Shown: positions 17,610 through 28,205 of the stretch, piece after piece
Position numbering within the stretch: position 1 is the first letter of the stretch
How the letters are laid out: each line of letters starts with the position of its first letter
Notes under the pieces: model-generated
The model's input: only the letters and a program-made list of their open reading frames with translations
The model's database searches: none
What the model was told of the DNA's origin: nothing
Origin: an uncultured Opitutales bacterium
GTDB taxonomy: Bacteria > Verrucomicrobiota > Verrucomicrobiia > Opitutales > Intestinicryptomonadaceae
DNA length: 64,000 bases
Direction: 5' to 3'
Assembly (NCBI GenBank): GCA_944389885.1
Contig: CALXNZ010000001.1
Coordinates: 124,001-188,000 of the forward strand
Program-made: the position numbers and the translations under genes

Positions 17610-19817
17610 TCAGAACTCTCCAGATCCAAAGAGTTCGCCCTGGACGGGAGTGTCAGCAGGAATTTTCACGCCCTGAAGCAGGTCCGAATACCGTTCACGC
17701 CAATCGTCTATCTTTTTCAAATAGTAGTCAACGTCATAGGGAGTCTTTTGGGGATCGTACTCCGATACCGGCATTGCCCGTTTCCAATCCGAAGTCTTTT
17801 TACCGTCCGCCGCGGATATATAGTACAATACTTTTTCTCCCGCTTGCGGGCGCGGAGACATCTTTAAAGCTACTTCCATAGCGGCGCGCCTCCCCTTGCC
17901 CGTCTCGGCAATCTCGCGCTCATACGCTTCCGGATTCTTGCCCAAGTATTCCCCTTTGGCTAAATCGTATATATCGGCTTTTCCGGCCTTTATTTTTGAA
18001 ACAATATCGGAGATAAGAGCTTCTATACGGTTAACATCCCCGCGCAACAGCGACGAAATAAGAGTTTCTGTCATAGTGCGCAGGAATTTTTCCGCCGAGC
18101 GATTGCGGAAGCTCGAACCGCGCAAAATGATGTCGCCGCCTTTCATGAGGGCGTAATTTTTTGTTTTATAGCAAAGCATCGCCTCAAAAGAGCCGTCGTG
18201 TTCCAACTCAATTCCGTCGGGCATGGCATGCATTACTTTTTTTAGGAGTTCTCCGGGACGGTCGAAATATTCCCCGGAAGTTAGGTATATACCGTCGGTA
18301 TCGGCCTCGAGAATCTCGCAATTCAGCGATTTAAAAGCTTCTATGAGGCCGCGCAAGAGTTCCCTGCCGCGAGCGGTGACCTCCCTTGCCAACTCTACAT
18401 CTCCAAAAACGGCCATATCTAATCCCAGATAGCCGTAGAAAGAATTTATCAATATCTTAAAACTTTTCTGGCGGGCGTCGAACTCCGCCCTCAATAATTC
18501 CGACTCCGCCTCCCTCGCTTTGGCTTTATACTTCAGCCTGTATTCTCTCAAAGCCTTAAGCTCCTGCAAAAATACTCCGAGATAGTCGTTCGAGGGACAT
18601 TTTCCCATCACCAACATTAAACTCGGATATAGAGACGCCACATCGTAATGTAGAACATTTTTAAACACCCCAAGCTTGTAGCTTTCCGACAGGGCCCCTT
18701 CAAAATATCCGCTCCCCTGCGGAAGAGGCAAAGCCGCCTTGGCCTCGAAATATTTTTCGAGGAATAGGGACTCCACCTTCATTCCCGAACCGCGCAGTAA
18801 ACATTCCTGAAATGTCATGGGGAAATTCTTTACCTGCGCAAAATAAGTGGGCAAAAGCAGCTCTGAAAGGCCCGCGGTTTCGCGTAAATCATCGGATAAA
18901 TACGCCCTAAACCGTTTTTTATCCGACAGAAATATATTTTGGATTTCCCTTCCCGGTATATAAGTTCTCTCATTTGGATCGCTCAAGCCAAAGTGTACCG
19001 CCGACTCTTTAAGGGAATATGACGGCATTTCCCTCGCACTGATGTCGAACATCTGAACAAGCAGCATTGTATCCACAATAGTGCGCCCGGGAATATCGCA
19101 GCGCATATAGGTGTATATTCTCTCCGCAATTTTCAAGCGGCTCGAACGGAATTTCACGGGGGCCCCGAAACGTCCCCAATCCGAATCCGCCCCGACCCGC
19201 TTGCAGCGTTCGGCCAAATACGGCAAATCGAAATTAAAAATGTTGTGTCCCTCTATAATATCGGGATCCCGCTTTTTTATTTCCTTATTTAGGGATTCGA
19301 GAAGCTTTCGTTCCGCGGCGTCGGAGAAATCCTCCAATTCTATTATCTTCCTGCCTCCGTAGCCCGATATCCCAACAGCTATAATTCTATCGCCCTGGCG
19401 CGACGCCTTGGGAAAACCCTTCTCGGAATAAGTTTCTATATCGAGCTGAATCCTGCGCAGCGAAGGAAACGTCATATTTGCAAACATTCTCAGACGTCCT
19501 GAAAGCAGATATTGATTTTCAATAGACGATATTTTTTGAACCGGAAGATTCTTGTCGCGCGATTTGAAAAACGCGTCAAGTCCACCGGGGGTCGGAAACC
19601 TTGCAAGTTTTCTAAGGCGGGCAAAATTTGGGCCGGAAAGTTGGATATTCTCCGAAGATTGCGATTCCGACAAATCGGCCTCTGAAAGAAGCCATATAAA
19701 CGGGCTAAAAGATTCCGATACGACATACCGCTGCGAATCAGCAGAATCTCCGTCTGCCAAAGCCAAATGAACCGAACCGTCCGGAGACGCCCATACCCCG
19801 CAAATAGAATTTACCAT
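17610..19817 (-). CDS. polB: Family B DNA polymerase (Pol II-like) with proofreading domain
   Basis: This is a B-family polymerase of 735 residues. The 3'-5' exonuclease motifs are intact: Exo I DIE at 126-128, Exo II NIFNFD at 192-197 and Exo III YLSDD at 306-310. Polymerase motifs are DVASLYPS at 392-399, KSFKILINSFYG at 451-462 and the catalytic DTD at 506-508. Both activities should therefore work. The likely role is repair or translesion synthesis. I chose ATG 19817, preceded by GAAAGGAG on the minus strand; a longer reading would overlap adk. It diverges from adk across 68 bases. Confidence 0.93.
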   Translation of the reverse strand: MVNSICGVWASPDGSVHLALADGDSADSQRYVVSESFSPFIWLLSEADLSESQSSENIQLSGPNFARLRKLARFPTPGGLDAFFKSRDKNLPVQKISSIENQYLLSGRLRMFANMTFPSLRRIQLDIETYSEKGFPKASRQGDRIIAVGISGYGGRKIIELEDFSDAAERKLLESLNKEIKKRDPDIIEGHNIFNFDLPYLAERCKRVGADSDWGRFGAPVKFRSSRLKIAERIYTYMRCDIPGRTIVDTMLLVQMFDISAREMPSYSLKESAVHFGLSDPNERTYIPGREIQNIFLSDKKRFRAYLSDDLRETAGLSELLLPTYFAQVKNFPMTFQECLLRGSGMKVESLFLEKYFEAKAALPLPQGSGYFEGALSESYKLGVFKNVLHYDVASLYPSLMLVMGKCPSNDYLGVFLQELKALREYRLKYKAKAREAESELLRAEFDARQKSFKILINSFYGYLGLDMAVFGDVELAREVTARGRELLRGLIEAFKSLNCEILEADTDGIYLTSGEYFDRPGELLKKVMHAMPDGIELEHDGSFEAMLCYKTKNYALMKGGDIILRGSSFRNRSAEKFLRTMTETLISSLLRGDVNRIEALISDIVSKIKAGKADIYDLAKGEYLGKNPEAYEREIAETGKGRRAAMEVALKMSPRPQAGEKVLYYISAADGKKTSDWKRAMPVSEYDPQKTPYDVDYYLKKIDDWRERYSDLLQGVKIPADTPVQGELFGSGEF

Positions 19818-19885
19818 ACAAGCTCCTTTCTTGCGAAAATGCTTGCCGAATCGCGGAGTATTTTCAAACTTATATTTTTGCGACA

Positions 19886-20551
19886 ATGAAAAAGGCAAAC
19901 ATCATAATGCTCGGAGCCCCAGGCAGCGGTAAAGGAACGCGCGCCGTAGCCCTCTGCGAAGTATTAAACATAGTTCAAGTTGCGACCGGCGATCTATTCC
20001 GGTTCAATCTGAAGAATAAGACCGAACTCGGCTTATTGGCAAAAACTTATATGGATAAAGGAGAGCTCGTCCCTGACGGAATAACCGCCGACATGGTGAA
20101 ACAGAGGCTATCTGAACCAGACGCAAAAAACGGTTTCGTGCTCGACGGATTTCCACGTTCCATCGGACAGGCGGAAATGCTCGATAAGATTCTCGAGGAT
20201 ATCGGCGAAAGCATTTCAGCGGTTTTTTATCTCGACGTTCCCGACGATGAGATAATAAGGCGCATATCCGGCAGAATGATTTGCAAGGACTGCCAGACCC
20301 CATACCACAAAGAGTTCAACCCGCCAAAGGTAGATGGCGTATGCGACAAGTGCGGCGGGCAGCTCTTTATCAGAGACGACGATAAACCCGAAACTGTAAA
20401 AAAGCGTCTCGACGTGTTTAAGAGTTCCACAAAGCCACTTGTGGATTTTTATTCCAAGCGCGGATTGATAGTAAAACTGCCCTCTGAATTGTCGGCATCT
20501 GGAGCAGTTGCCGACATGCGCGAATTGTCAAAGAAGCTGGGGTTTATTTAA
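19886..20551 (+). CDS. adk: Adenylate kinase (zinc-LID type)
   Basis: Adk interconverts ATP plus AMP and two ADP. The P-loop GAPGSGKGT is at residues 10-18, the AMP-binding ATGDLFR at about 33-39, and DGFPR at 87-91. The LID carries four cysteines (133, 136, 153 and 156), which is a structural zinc site. It is 221 residues, slightly long for the family but ordinary. The stop and the ymdB start overlap as TAATG, implying translational coupling. The 68-base gap to polB must hold both promoters, but no clear hexamers were found. Confidence 0.95.
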   Translation: MKKANIIMLGAPGSGKGTRAVALCEVLNIVQVATGDLFRFNLKNKTELGLLAKTYMDKGELVPDGITADMVKQRLSEPDAKNGFVLDGFPRSIGQAEMLDKILEDIGESISAVFYLDVPDDEIIRRISGRMICKDCQTPYHKEFNPPKVDGVCDKCGGQLFIRDDDKPETVKKRLDVFKSSTKPLVDFYSKRGLIVKLPSELSASGAVADMRELSKKLGFI

Positions 20552-21450
20552 TGAGGATACTATTCATAGGGGATATTGTCGGGAAACCGGGCAGAAAGAT
20601 TCTGTCCAACAATCTCCCCATGTTGAAGAAGCTCCACAACATAGACTTCGTGGTTGCCAACGGCGAAAATTCCGCAGGCGGCAACGGCATAACAAAAAAT
20701 ATGGCGGAAGAGCTTTCGAGATGCGGCATCGACGCCATAACCTTAGGCGACCATATATGGGACCAGCGATGCCTCATCTCCGAAATAGAGTCCATAGAAA
20801 ACATATGCCGGCCGGCAAATCTTCCGCCGGGAAACCCCGGGCGCGATTTTGTCATAGTGGAACGAGACGGGAAAAAACTCGGGGTGTTCTGCCTTCTCGG
20901 GCAAACTCTGATGAAAATAAAAGCCGATTGCCCTTTTAGGGCTGCAGCGGAAATGTCCGCAAAGCTTTCCGAGATGTGCGACGCCGTATTGTTGGATTTT
21001 CACGCTGAGACAAGCTCCGAAAAAGTATCTATGGGGTGGTATTTGGACGGCAAGGTATCTTGTGTGCTCGGAACGCATACCCATATCCCCACAAACGACG
21101 CCAGAATTATGCCGAACGGTACGGCATACCTCACCGACGCCGGCATGACAGGCCCATGGAATTCCTGTTTAGGCAGGGACAAAAACGCCATCATTGAAAA
21201 GTTTCTGGACGGCAGGCCGCGGCAATTTACAATGGCCGAGGGCGACGATAGGATATGCGGCTGCATAATAGATTTTGACGATTCGGCGCGCCGCGCAAAA
21301 TCCATTGTGCCTCTCATATACCCGCCATTCAAAAATGCGGATATATTATCCGACGGATTTCGGGCAGAAAGCCCGCAAAATATCGGCAATCCCGCAAGCT
21401 CTGAAGATTCCGATGCACCGTCGCAAGACTCACAAGGGGCCCTATTTTGA
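20551..21450 (+). CDS. YmdB-like metallophosphoesterase
   Basis: This is a TIGR00282/YmdB-type metallophosphoesterase; characterised members hydrolyse 2',3'-cyclic AMP and affect developmental decisions. Metal ligands are visible: Asp8 (GDIVG), Glu39-Asn40 (NGEN), His68 (GDH), the His of DFHAE near 150, and GTHTH near 175. The last 30 or so residues, rich in Ser and Asp, extend beyond the usual family end. It overlaps the adk stop by one base, so its expression is tied to adk. It converges on obgE. Confidence 0.88.
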   Translation: MRILFIGDIVGKPGRKILSNNLPMLKKLHNIDFVVANGENSAGGNGITKNMAEELSRCGIDAITLGDHIWDQRCLISEIESIENICRPANLPPGNPGRDFVIVERDGKKLGVFCLLGQTLMKIKADCPFRAAAEMSAKLSEMCDAVLLDFHAETSSEKVSMGWYLDGKVSCVLGTHTHIPTNDARIMPNGTAYLTDAGMTGPWNSCLGRDKNAIIEKFLDGRPRQFTMAEGDDRICGCIIDFDDSARRAKSIVPLIYPPFKNADILSDGFRAESPQNIGNPASSEDSDAPSQDSQGALF

Positions 21451-21486
21451 CGGGTTGTCTGCGGTGGTTTAATTTGATAAAGGGCG

Positions 21487-22497
21487 TTAAAATTCCGATT
21501 TCTCGCGCGCTTTACAAATTCTGTATATTTCCTCCTTTAATTCCGGGATTCCCTCTTCCGACACGCACGATATCGGTATCAAGTCGAGTCCGGGATATTT
21601 CTTTTTGAAAGATTTCAAATAACTTTCGGCCTCGGGCTCGTCCATTTTATTTGCCGCAACTATCATAGGTTTCTCAAGCAATTCCGGAGAATACAATTTA
21701 AGCTCGGAGAGAAGATTCTTATAATCGTCTTTCGGATTTCTTCCGTCGATTCCTGCCATGTCCAAAAGCAGAATCAAAACTTTGCAGCGCTCTATGTGCC
21801 TCAAAAATTTATGGCCCAAACCTTTATTTTGGCTGGCTCCGCTAATCAATCCGGGAATATCGGCCAATACGAGGCGCTCATATTTATCGGGATACTCCAG
21901 CACCCCAACATTTACATGAAGCGTCGTAAACGGATACGCTCCGACTCTCGGGCGCGCAGGAGTCAGAAGGCCGACCAACGTCGATTTGCCGGCATTTGGG
22001 AATCCGACCATTCCCGCGTCCGCAATAGTCTTAAGGACAAGTTTAAATTCGCCGGATTCCCCCTGCGTACCGTAGGTGAACTGACGTGGAGCCCTGTTAG
22101 TCGAGCTCTTAAAATGGGCGTTCCCCAATCCTCCCTTGCCTCCGCGCAGCAACAAAATGCGTTCTCCGTGCTTCAATACTTCAGCCACAAGAGCTCCGTT
22201 CTCGGCGTTGTAAACGATTGTCCCGGGAGGCACGCGCAAGTCCAAATCCTTTCCGGATTCTCCGGTTTTATTGCGACCTGCCCCTTTGGCTCCATTGGGC
22301 GCAAAAACATTCGGGGAAAAGGTGTATTTTTCGAGATCGCCCATATTTTCGTCGCCCAATAGATACACATTTCCTCCCCTGCCTCCGTCCCCGCCGTCAG
22401 GGCCTCCAAAAGGTATGAATTTCTCGCGTCTGAAACAAGCGCACCCATTTCCGCCGTCCCCGGCCTTAACGCTCACATTGGCTTCGTCAATAAACAT
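21487..22497 (-). CDS. obgE: GTPase ObgE/CgtA
   Basis: This is the conserved Obg GTPase involved in 50S ribosome assembly and the stress response. The glycine-rich Obg fold occupies residues 1-157 (KAGDGGNGC, GGPDGGDGGRGG), followed by the G domain with G1 GFPNAGKST at 165-173, DIPGLI (G3) and NKMD (G4). The start is set at ATG 22497 because the family begins with a MFIDEA-type sequence; an upstream ATG at 22524 would overlap argH. The length of 336 residues fits forms lacking the long C-terminal OCT domain. It is the last gene of the lipid-argH run, five bases after argH. Confidence 0.95.
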   Translation of the reverse strand: MFIDEANVSVKAGDGGNGCACFRREKFIPFGGPDGGDGGRGGNVYLLGDENMGDLEKYTFSPNVFAPNGAKGAGRNKTGESGKDLDLRVPPGTIVYNAENGALVAEVLKHGERILLLRGGKGGLGNAHFKSSTNRAPRQFTYGTQGESGEFKLVLKTIADAGMVGFPNAGKSTLVGLLTPARPRVGAYPFTTLHVNVGVLEYPDKYERLVLADIPGLISGASQNKGLGHKFLRHIERCKVLILLLDMAGIDGRNPKDDYKNLLSELKLYSPELLEKPMIVAANKMDEPEAESYLKSFKKKYPGLDLIPISCVSEEGIPELKEEIYRICKAREKSEF

Positions 22498-22502
22498 TGG
22501 CT

Positions 22503-23972
22503 TTACTTCTTTTTCCCGCGGCATTCCGCGCCGCGCTTTTTACTATTGGAATCATGCGACTTCATTCCCAACAATTCCCTCCAAGCCGCTATCTGGGAAT
22601 TCGTCTGCTCCAAACCCGGCATGCCAAACTTTTCGCGCATCGCAAAGGCTCTTTTTATGTCGAACACTTTGCGCCAATCGCAATCGGCCTCCGGACACAC
22701 CCCGAATACATCTTCGTCGGGCAATTCGTTTATCGGAACTTTTTTATTTTCGGAAAGGGCGACCAGCTTTCCCACCATATGGTGGGCCGTTCTGAAAGGA
22801 ACTCCGCGCATGACAAAATAATCAGCCAAATCTGTGGCAAGCAACAAAGGATCGGATACCGCCGCCGCGCACCGCCCCTGGTTGAATTTGATTTCCGCCG
22901 CGCACGCAGCCAATACGTCAACGCAAATAGACGCTTGCGCGTACGAATCGAATACCGCCGGTTTATCTTCCTGCAAATCTCTATTGTAAGTAAGCGGAAG
23001 CCCCTTCACCAAAACCAGCAGCGCGTTTAAATTGCCTATCATTCTGGCGGATTTTCCCCTCATGAGCTCCATTGAATCCGGATTTTTTTTCTGAGGCATC
23101 AATGAGGAACCCGTGGTAAATGAATCTGGCAATTTTACAAATCCGAATTCGGAAGAATTCCAAAGAATGACGTCTTCGGCTATACGCGAGAGATGAACTC
23201 CCAAAACGGCGCATGAAAACGCAAATTCAAAGAAGCAATCCCTATCTGATACGGCGTCCATACTATTGCCGGTGAGAATCGGCTCCCCGCTATCCGAATC
23301 CACGAAGCCCAAATATTCCGCAGAGCGGAAACGGTCAATCGGGAGGGTAGTTCCGGCTATGGCTCCGCTTCCAAGCGGCGAGACGTTTGCCCCGTCCGCG
23401 GCGAACGCAAATCTTTCACAATCGCGGGCCAGCATCTCCACCCACGCGAGGATATGGTGGGCTGCACTGACGGGCTGAGCCCTCTGTAAATGGGTATATC
23501 CGGGTATGAATATATTTCTTGCAGTGTCTGCGAGTTCCACGAGAGAGGCCATAAGAGCCCTGATTCTACCCGACATATCCGCGCATGCGGACTTGAAGAA
23601 CAGGCGCATATCTGTGGCCACTTGGTCGTTGCGGCTGCGAGCCGTATGAAGTTTCGCCGCCGCTGGAACCTCTGCGGTAAGGGCCTGTTCTATATTCATA
23701 TGGACGTCTTCCAATGATTCGTCCCACACAAAATCCCCGGATTTTATCTTTTTGAGAAGGCTCTCTAAGCCCTTTACTATTTGCGAACATTCGGAAGCGC
23801 TCAAGATTCCGACATCTCTCAACATTTTCGCATGGGCGCACGACCCACGCACATCAAACTCCGCCAGAGCCTTATCAAACGATACAGACTCTCCGAAACG
23901 CAACATAAGTTTGCTTGGCGGCTCGGAAAAACGCCCGCCCCAACTTGCCTGAGCATCTTTATTCTTTTTCAT
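22503..23972 (-). CDS. argH: Argininosuccinate lyase
   Basis: ArgH splits argininosuccinate into arginine and fumarate. The superfamily signature [12 protein letters not shown] is present (around residue 285), along with [13 protein letters not shown], which binds substrate, and [10 protein letters not shown]. The C-terminus extends about 20 residues past the usual end in a basic Lys/Arg-rich tail ([13 protein letters not shown]). It lies five bases after waaA and before obgE in a minus-strand run. Other arginine genes are not adjacent. Confidence 0.95.
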   Translation of the reverse strand: MKKNKDAQASWGGRFSEPPSKLMLRFGESVSFDKALAEFDVRGSCAHAKMLRDVGILSASECSQIVKGLESLLKKIKSGDFVWDESLEDVHMNIEQALTAEVPAAAKLHTARSRNDQVATDMRLFFKSACADMSGRIRALMASLVELADTARNIFIPGYTHLQRAQPVSAAHHILAWVEMLARDCERFAFAADGANVSPLGSGAIAGTTLPIDRFRSAEYLGFVDSDSGEPILTGNSMDAVSDRDCFFEFAFSCAVLGVHLSRIAEDVILWNSSEFGFVKLPDSFTTGSSLMPQKKNPDSMELMRGKSARMIGNLNALLVLVKGLPLTYNRDLQEDKPAVFDSYAQASICVDVLAACAAEIKFNQGRCAAAVSDPLLLATDLADYFVMRGVPFRTAHHMVGKLVALSENKKVPINELPDEDVFGVCPEADCDWRKVFDIKRAFAMREKFGMPGLEQTNSQIAAWRELLGMKSHDSNSKKRGAECRGKKK

Positions 23973-23977
23973 AAAAA

Positions 23978-25252
23978 CTAATTGCCCGTTAACATTTGCA
24001 CAACTTTATCCGTAGCCCCTATATTCGAGTCGTGCCATTTCTTTGCCCGATAAGCGGTCTCCGAACGTATATCGGGGAGCCCCGCAAGCCTCACGAGTTC
24101 CTCTACGGCCTGCTTGGCGTTTTCCACGCGAAAACACGCCTGTTCACGCTCCAAGGTTTTACAGACCCTTCTAAAATTGCTCATATTTGGCCCATATACC
24201 ATAGCCACTCCGAGCGCCGCGCATTCTATCGGAGTCTGGCCGCCGTTATTAGGAGGCAGACTTTTACCGATAAAAGCCATATCCGCTATTTGAGTCAGCA
24301 CGCCAAGTTCCCCGGTCGTATCGGCCAGATATATGAGCGTGCCGTCGGAAGCCTGTTTTGATTGGCTGCGCACATGATGCGGAAAGCATTCCAAAAGTTT
24401 TTTTATTTTTTCCCTTCGCTCGGCATGCCGCGGCACCAGCAGGAGACGGCAATCTATGCCCCTCGCCCGAATTTTAGACATAGCCTCTATCAGCATTTCC
24501 TCTTCGCCGGGCCATGTGGAGGAACCCAATAGCACCAGCGATTTTTCCGCAAAGCCCATTTCCCTTCTCAATGCCGCCTTACCTTCCAAAGACAGATTTA
24601 AACCGGGCTTCACATCGAACTTTAAATTGCCCGAACAAAATATTCTCCCGGAGGGGACACCCAACTTTATCATGCGGTCCATATCGAATTCCGACGACGC
24701 CGCAACCCGCTTAAATTTCTTTAGTATGCGCTCTGAAAGCCAAAGTACTTTTGAGTAGCGCGCAAAAGACTTATCCGACATTCTCGCATTTATGAGGTAC
24801 AACTCCGCCCTCCTGACGCTCGCCTGATGCATATGTTCCGGCCACATTTCCCCTTCCATTAAAACGGCTATATCGGGATTAAAATTATCCCACGTCCTCT
24901 TGCTGAAAGGATAAAAATCTATGGGAAATACCCCAACATAAAGGCATAGTCCGGCATATTTCTCCGTCAATATCCTGTATCCGGTGCTCGTCGTAGTCGT
25001 CACTATAATTTCGAGAGAGGGATTGGCAGCCAACTTCGACAAAAGGGGCCCTATCGCCTCGACTTCTCCCACGCTTACCGCCTGAATCCATATTCTGCGC
25101 TTGCCGGCCGATTTTTGGGGCAACGGTTTATGTCCGCCAAATCTATGGATAAAATCTCTCGAATATCCTCCGCGGCGCAACATGCGCCAGCCGTAGTACG
25201 GGAGAGCCGCAAGCAATGCGAACGGAAAAAGAAAGCGATAGAGAAATATCAT
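23978..25252 (-). CDS. waaA: 3-deoxy-D-manno-octulosonic acid (Kdo) transferase
   Basis: This GT30-family enzyme attaches Kdo to lipid A precursors on the cytoplasmic face of the inner membrane. An N-terminal membrane anchor (residues 3-22) precedes two Rossmann-like domains. Glu63 in VSVGEVEA is the expected catalytic base, and later [15 protein letters not shown] and [14 protein letters not shown] are family features. The ATG overlaps the ketosynthase stop by four bases (25249-25252). This gene is direct evidence that the cell makes lipopolysaccharide. Its coupling to acyl-chain genes hints that those also serve envelope lipid. Confidence 0.94.
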   Translation of the reverse strand: MIFLYRFLFPFALLAALPYYGWRMLRRGGYSRDFIHRFGGHKPLPQKSAGKRRIWIQAVSVGEVEAIGPLLSKLAANPSLEIIVTTTTSTGYRILTEKYAGLCLYVGVFPIDFYPFSKRTWDNFNPDIAVLMEGEMWPEHMHQASVRRAELYLINARMSDKSFARYSKVLWLSERILKKFKRVAASSEFDMDRMIKLGVPSGRIFCSGNLKFDVKPGLNLSLEGKAALRREMGFAEKSLVLLGSSTWPGEEEMLIEAMSKIRARGIDCRLLLVPRHAERREKIKKLLECFPHHVRSQSKQASDGTLIYLADTTGELGVLTQIADMAFIGKSLPPNNGGQTPIECAALGVAMVYGPNMSNFRRVCKTLEREQACFRVENAKQAVEELVRLAGLPDIRSETAYRAKKWHDSNIGATDKVVQMLTGN

Positions 25253-26511
25253 GGCTTCTCGAATAGAATCGCGGTATTGGCCCCTCCAAAACCGCTGCTT
25301 ATGGAAAGCGATATCTTTGGCGAACCAATCTTCGATTCCCTTATTACATTCAATCCTTCCGCTGCGGAATCCAATTCCGTTATATGCGCCGATCCCGGAA
25401 CAAAATCCCTATGCATTGAAAGAGCGCAGAATGCCGCCTCCATCACGCCGGAAAGTGATAGTCCGTGTCCCGTCAAAGCTTTCGTACTGCTTATCATCGC
25501 AGTACTGCCCTCTCCGAACACAGATTTTATGGCTTTCAATTCCGCCGCATCTCCCATCGGGGTGGACGTTGCATGGGCGTTGATGTATCCAACGTCGGAA
25601 GCTTTTATGCCGGCGTCGTCCAATGCCCGCTTCACGGCCATAACCACACCGTCGCCGTTGGGGTGCGGTATCGCGACGTTGTATCCGTCGCTCGCCTGCC
25701 CCCAACCGATTACGCGCGCGTATATGTCCGCGCCCCTGCTGCGCGCAAGCTCCTCGTCCTCAAGGACCAAAACGACGCCTCCGCCAGTGCCTACAAAACC
25801 GTCGCGATTTTTATCGAAAGGCCTTGAAGCGTTAGCAGGATCGGAATTCATACTCAACGCCCGCATTCCGGCAAAAGGCAGCAAAGTGTAATAGTCGCCG
25901 TCCTCGCCGCCAACCACGAACATTCTTGACTGCTTGCCCGAGGCAATTTCGTCGTATGCGAAACCCGCGGCGTGAGAGCTGCTCGCGCAGGCCGAAGCAA
26001 ATCCGCAGCTTGCGCCTTTTATTTTAAAAGCAGATACAAGATTGAATGAAAGCGTGCCAACGATTGAACAGATTATCGCGAAGGGGAAACTGCGCGTCAC
26101 CCCAACTTTGTCCATTCGTTTAAGATGATGGTACATCATGCCCGTAGAGCCTGCGGAAGCCGTGTACATGCCCGTCATAGGATTTGATATATCCTCAGGC
26201 GTAAGCTTGGCGCTTTCTATGGCCTGTTGCATCGCGCAATAAGCGTACAGGCAATGCGGGGCAAAAGAGCGCAAGACGTCGCGGCGCAAAGAATAGCGCG
26301 GCGGATATGTCCAGTCTTCCGGATCCGCGCTCGAACAGTCAAAATCTTTTATCGTACCAACGCACTTTACTGGAATTGCCGGATCGGCGAAAGGCGGATA
26401 GAGTTCTATGCCGTTTTTTAAATTGATTAAGCTATCTGCGACAGCGTCGGCGTCATTGCCTATGCTTGTCACAAATCCCATTCCCGTTATTACCACACTG
26501 CGCTTTTTCAT
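25249..26511 (-). CDS. Beta-ketoacyl-ACP synthase (FabF/FabB type)
   Basis: This condensing enzyme elongates an acyl chain bound to acyl carrier protein. The catalytic Cys175 (ASACASSS), His313 (NAHATST) and His349 with Lys344 (STKALTGHG) are all present, so it should be active. The 420-residue length is normal. Sequence details (STGMMYHH, ITGMGFVTSIG) differ from housekeeping FabF of model species. It sits between a FabZ-like dehydratase and a Kdo transferase, downstream of an exporter pair, and without acyl carrier protein, FabD or FabG. It may make a special acyl chain; ordinary fatty-acid synthesis is the alternative. Confidence 0.9.
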   Translation of the reverse strand: MKKRSVVITGMGFVTSIGNDADAVADSLINLKNGIELYPPFADPAIPVKCVGTIKDFDCSSADPEDWTYPPRYSLRRDVLRSFAPHCLYAYCAMQQAIESAKLTPEDISNPMTGMYTASAGSTGMMYHHLKRMDKVGVTRSFPFAIICSIVGTLSFNLVSAFKIKGASCGFASACASSSHAAGFAYDEIASGKQSRMFVVGGEDGDYYTLLPFAGMRALSMNSDPANASRPFDKNRDGFVGTGGGVVLVLEDEELARSRGADIYARVIGWGQASDGYNVAIPHPNGDGVVMAVKRALDDAGIKASDVGYINAHATSTPMGDAAELKAIKSVFGEGSTAMISSTKALTGHGLSLSGVMEAAFCALSMHRDFVPGSAHITELDSAAEGLNVIRESKIGSPKISLSISSGFGGANTAILFEKP

Positions 26512-26523
26512 TGTATTAAAGAA

Positions 26524-26988
26524 TTAGATTTTCAAATAATCGAATGTAAGGCATGTCTTTTCCACAAAGGCCGCGCGCTCCCCCGCGACCTCCATATGCC
26601 CCCTAAACGCCGCTATCGGATGCCTTAGGCGCACAGCCTCCGCCTTTACCTCCATTACATCTCCGGGCCTGCATATGCGCATAACCCGCGCCATCTCCAA
26701 CGATGTGACAAAAATTTTAGACGAATCAACCGGGCCGGCTATCTCCGGAACCGACGCCTTCAAGAGATACAACACCCCAAGTTGTCCGAATGCCTCCAGC
26801 ATTATCGTCCCGGGAAACACGGGATTATTTTTAAAATGCCCCCGCAAAAAATCTTCGTCACCTTTTATTTTATAGGTTCCGTAGGCTGTATATCCGTCTA
26901 TGACGGCGCTATCCAAAAAAAGGAAGGGGTCTTGCTGGGGCATTACCGCTTCTATTTCGGCTCTTGTGTATTTTTTAGGCTCGCTCAT
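26524..26988 (-). CDS. FabZ-like 3-hydroxyacyl-ACP dehydratase
   Basis: This is a single hotdog-fold protein of 154 residues. MPQQDPFLFLD and GHFKNNPVFPG are the FabZ signatures, with the catalytic His at 51 and Glu at 65. It would dehydrate 3-hydroxyacyl-ACP. I set the start at ATG 26988, ten bases after the permease stop; the longer reading overlaps the permease gene. The gene lies directly before the ketosynthase (12-base gap), so the two probably act on the same acyl-ACP. Confidence 0.9.
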   Translation of the reverse strand: MSEPKKYTRAEIEAVMPQQDPFLFLDSAVIDGYTAYGTYKIKGDEDFLRGHFKNNPVFPGTIMLEAFGQLGVLYLLKASVPEIAGPVDSSKIFVTSLEMARVMRICRPGDVMEVKAEAVRLRHPIAAFRGHMEVAGERAAFVEKTCLTFDYLKI

Positions 26989-26998
26989 GTTTTGTTTA

Positions 26999-28195
26999 TC
27001 AAAATATATCCGCAGGATTTGCCCTGCGCAATTTGCGGGTTGCAAGGAGTCCTGCGGCCATGCACATGGCAAGAGACAATCCGAATACTATAAGCATATC
27101 CGCACCGCTCATGTACGTCGGCATATTCGCGATGTCCCGCGTCATTTTATAAAGTATCGCCGAAAGTCCGACTCCCGGTATAAAACCCAGAAACGACAAT
27201 ATCAGCGACTCCTGCAATATTATTGAAATGAAAAAAGTGTCGTCGAAACCTATTGCCTTAAGCGTAGCATATTCCGGAATGTGCTCGGATACGTCCGTAT
27301 AAAGTATCTGATAGACTATAACCGCCCCCACAAATATCGCCACAGCCATAGACGCCCCTATAACAAAGCCTATCGGAGTCCTGACTGCCCAGTAATCTTT
27401 TTCGGCCTCGATAAAATCTGTCTTGCTCATAACGCGCACATCGTCCGGAAACATCTCATTCAAACGCCCCACTGCGGATTCCACGTCGGAGCCCTCCTTT
27501 AATTTTATTACACCCACATCGTAAACGCCCATTGGCATATTTGGCCAAATCAGGGAATAAGTGTCGAGGCTCATCAACACGTTTCCGTCGGCGGCAAAAG
27601 TCGCCCCTATTTCGACGAGTCCCACTATGTCGCATTTTACCCCCGACAACTCCGTGCGCAGAAATTTCCCGCCGCGCTCGTTGAAAATCTCCTCTACGCG
27701 TCCATATTGGTCGCGGGACTGCGCGTCAAAAAGAATATCTCCCCTGCGCTTGAGCAGTCCTTGATTCCGTTTTATTTCCGGAGCCAGAAATACGTCTTTT
27801 GACGGATCAAACGCGATTGCGAATATATCGCGCTCGCGCCCGTCTTCTACATTTTTAAATGACATGCAGCCAAGTTTTATTCCGTTCGCCGACACAACTT
27901 CATTCAGAGAATACGCCTGCGAAAGCCTTACCGCGGGAAATCCCCGCCCCACCCCGAAATACTCGTAATTCGGGCTTACCAGGACAACATCGGCGTCGAG
28001 CATAACCAGCGGCCCAACAACTTGTCTGTAAAGAGCCCTTTGCAGCCCCATTTGGAAAAGCATCATTGTCACCGCAAAAGTGATGCCCGCCAATGCCACG
28101 GCAAAACGTTTGCGTTCGCTTGTAAGCTGCATCCACGCTATGGGAATTCCCAAGGGGATAACGCGCTCGTAAAGACTCTTTTTTCCTTTTGCCAC
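26999..28195 (-). CDS. ABC transporter permease, DevC/MacB-like
   Basis: This 398-residue permease has an N-terminal membrane helix (about 32-52), a large periplasmic domain and three C-terminal helices (about 275-300, 320-350 and 365-385), the topology of FtsX/MacB-type exporters. The overall pattern matches DevC, the permease of the DevBCA glycolipid exporter in cyanobacteria. It directly follows the HlyD/DevB-like adaptor gene. The expected ATPase (DevA) is not next to it or recognisable elsewhere in the window. The following ketosynthase and dehydratase genes suggest a lipid cargo. Confidence 0.88.
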   Translation of the reverse strand: MAKGKKSLYERVIPLGIPIAWMQLTSERKRFAVALAGITFAVTMMLFQMGLQRALYRQVVGPLVMLDADVVLVSPNYEYFGVGRGFPAVRLSQAYSLNEVVSANGIKLGCMSFKNVEDGRERDIFAIAFDPSKDVFLAPEIKRNQGLLKRRGDILFDAQSRDQYGRVEEIFNERGGKFLRTELSGVKCDIVGLVEIGATFAADGNVLMSLDTYSLIWPNMPMGVYDVGVIKLKEGSDVESAVGRLNEMFPDDVRVMSKTDFIEAEKDYWAVRTPIGFVIGASMAVAIFVGAVIVYQILYTDVSEHIPEYATLKAIGFDDTFFISIILQESLILSFLGFIPGVGLSAILYKMTRDIANMPTYMSGADMLIVFGLSLAMCMAAGLLATRKLRRANPADIF

Positions 28196-28205
28196 AAAGC
28201 TTCTA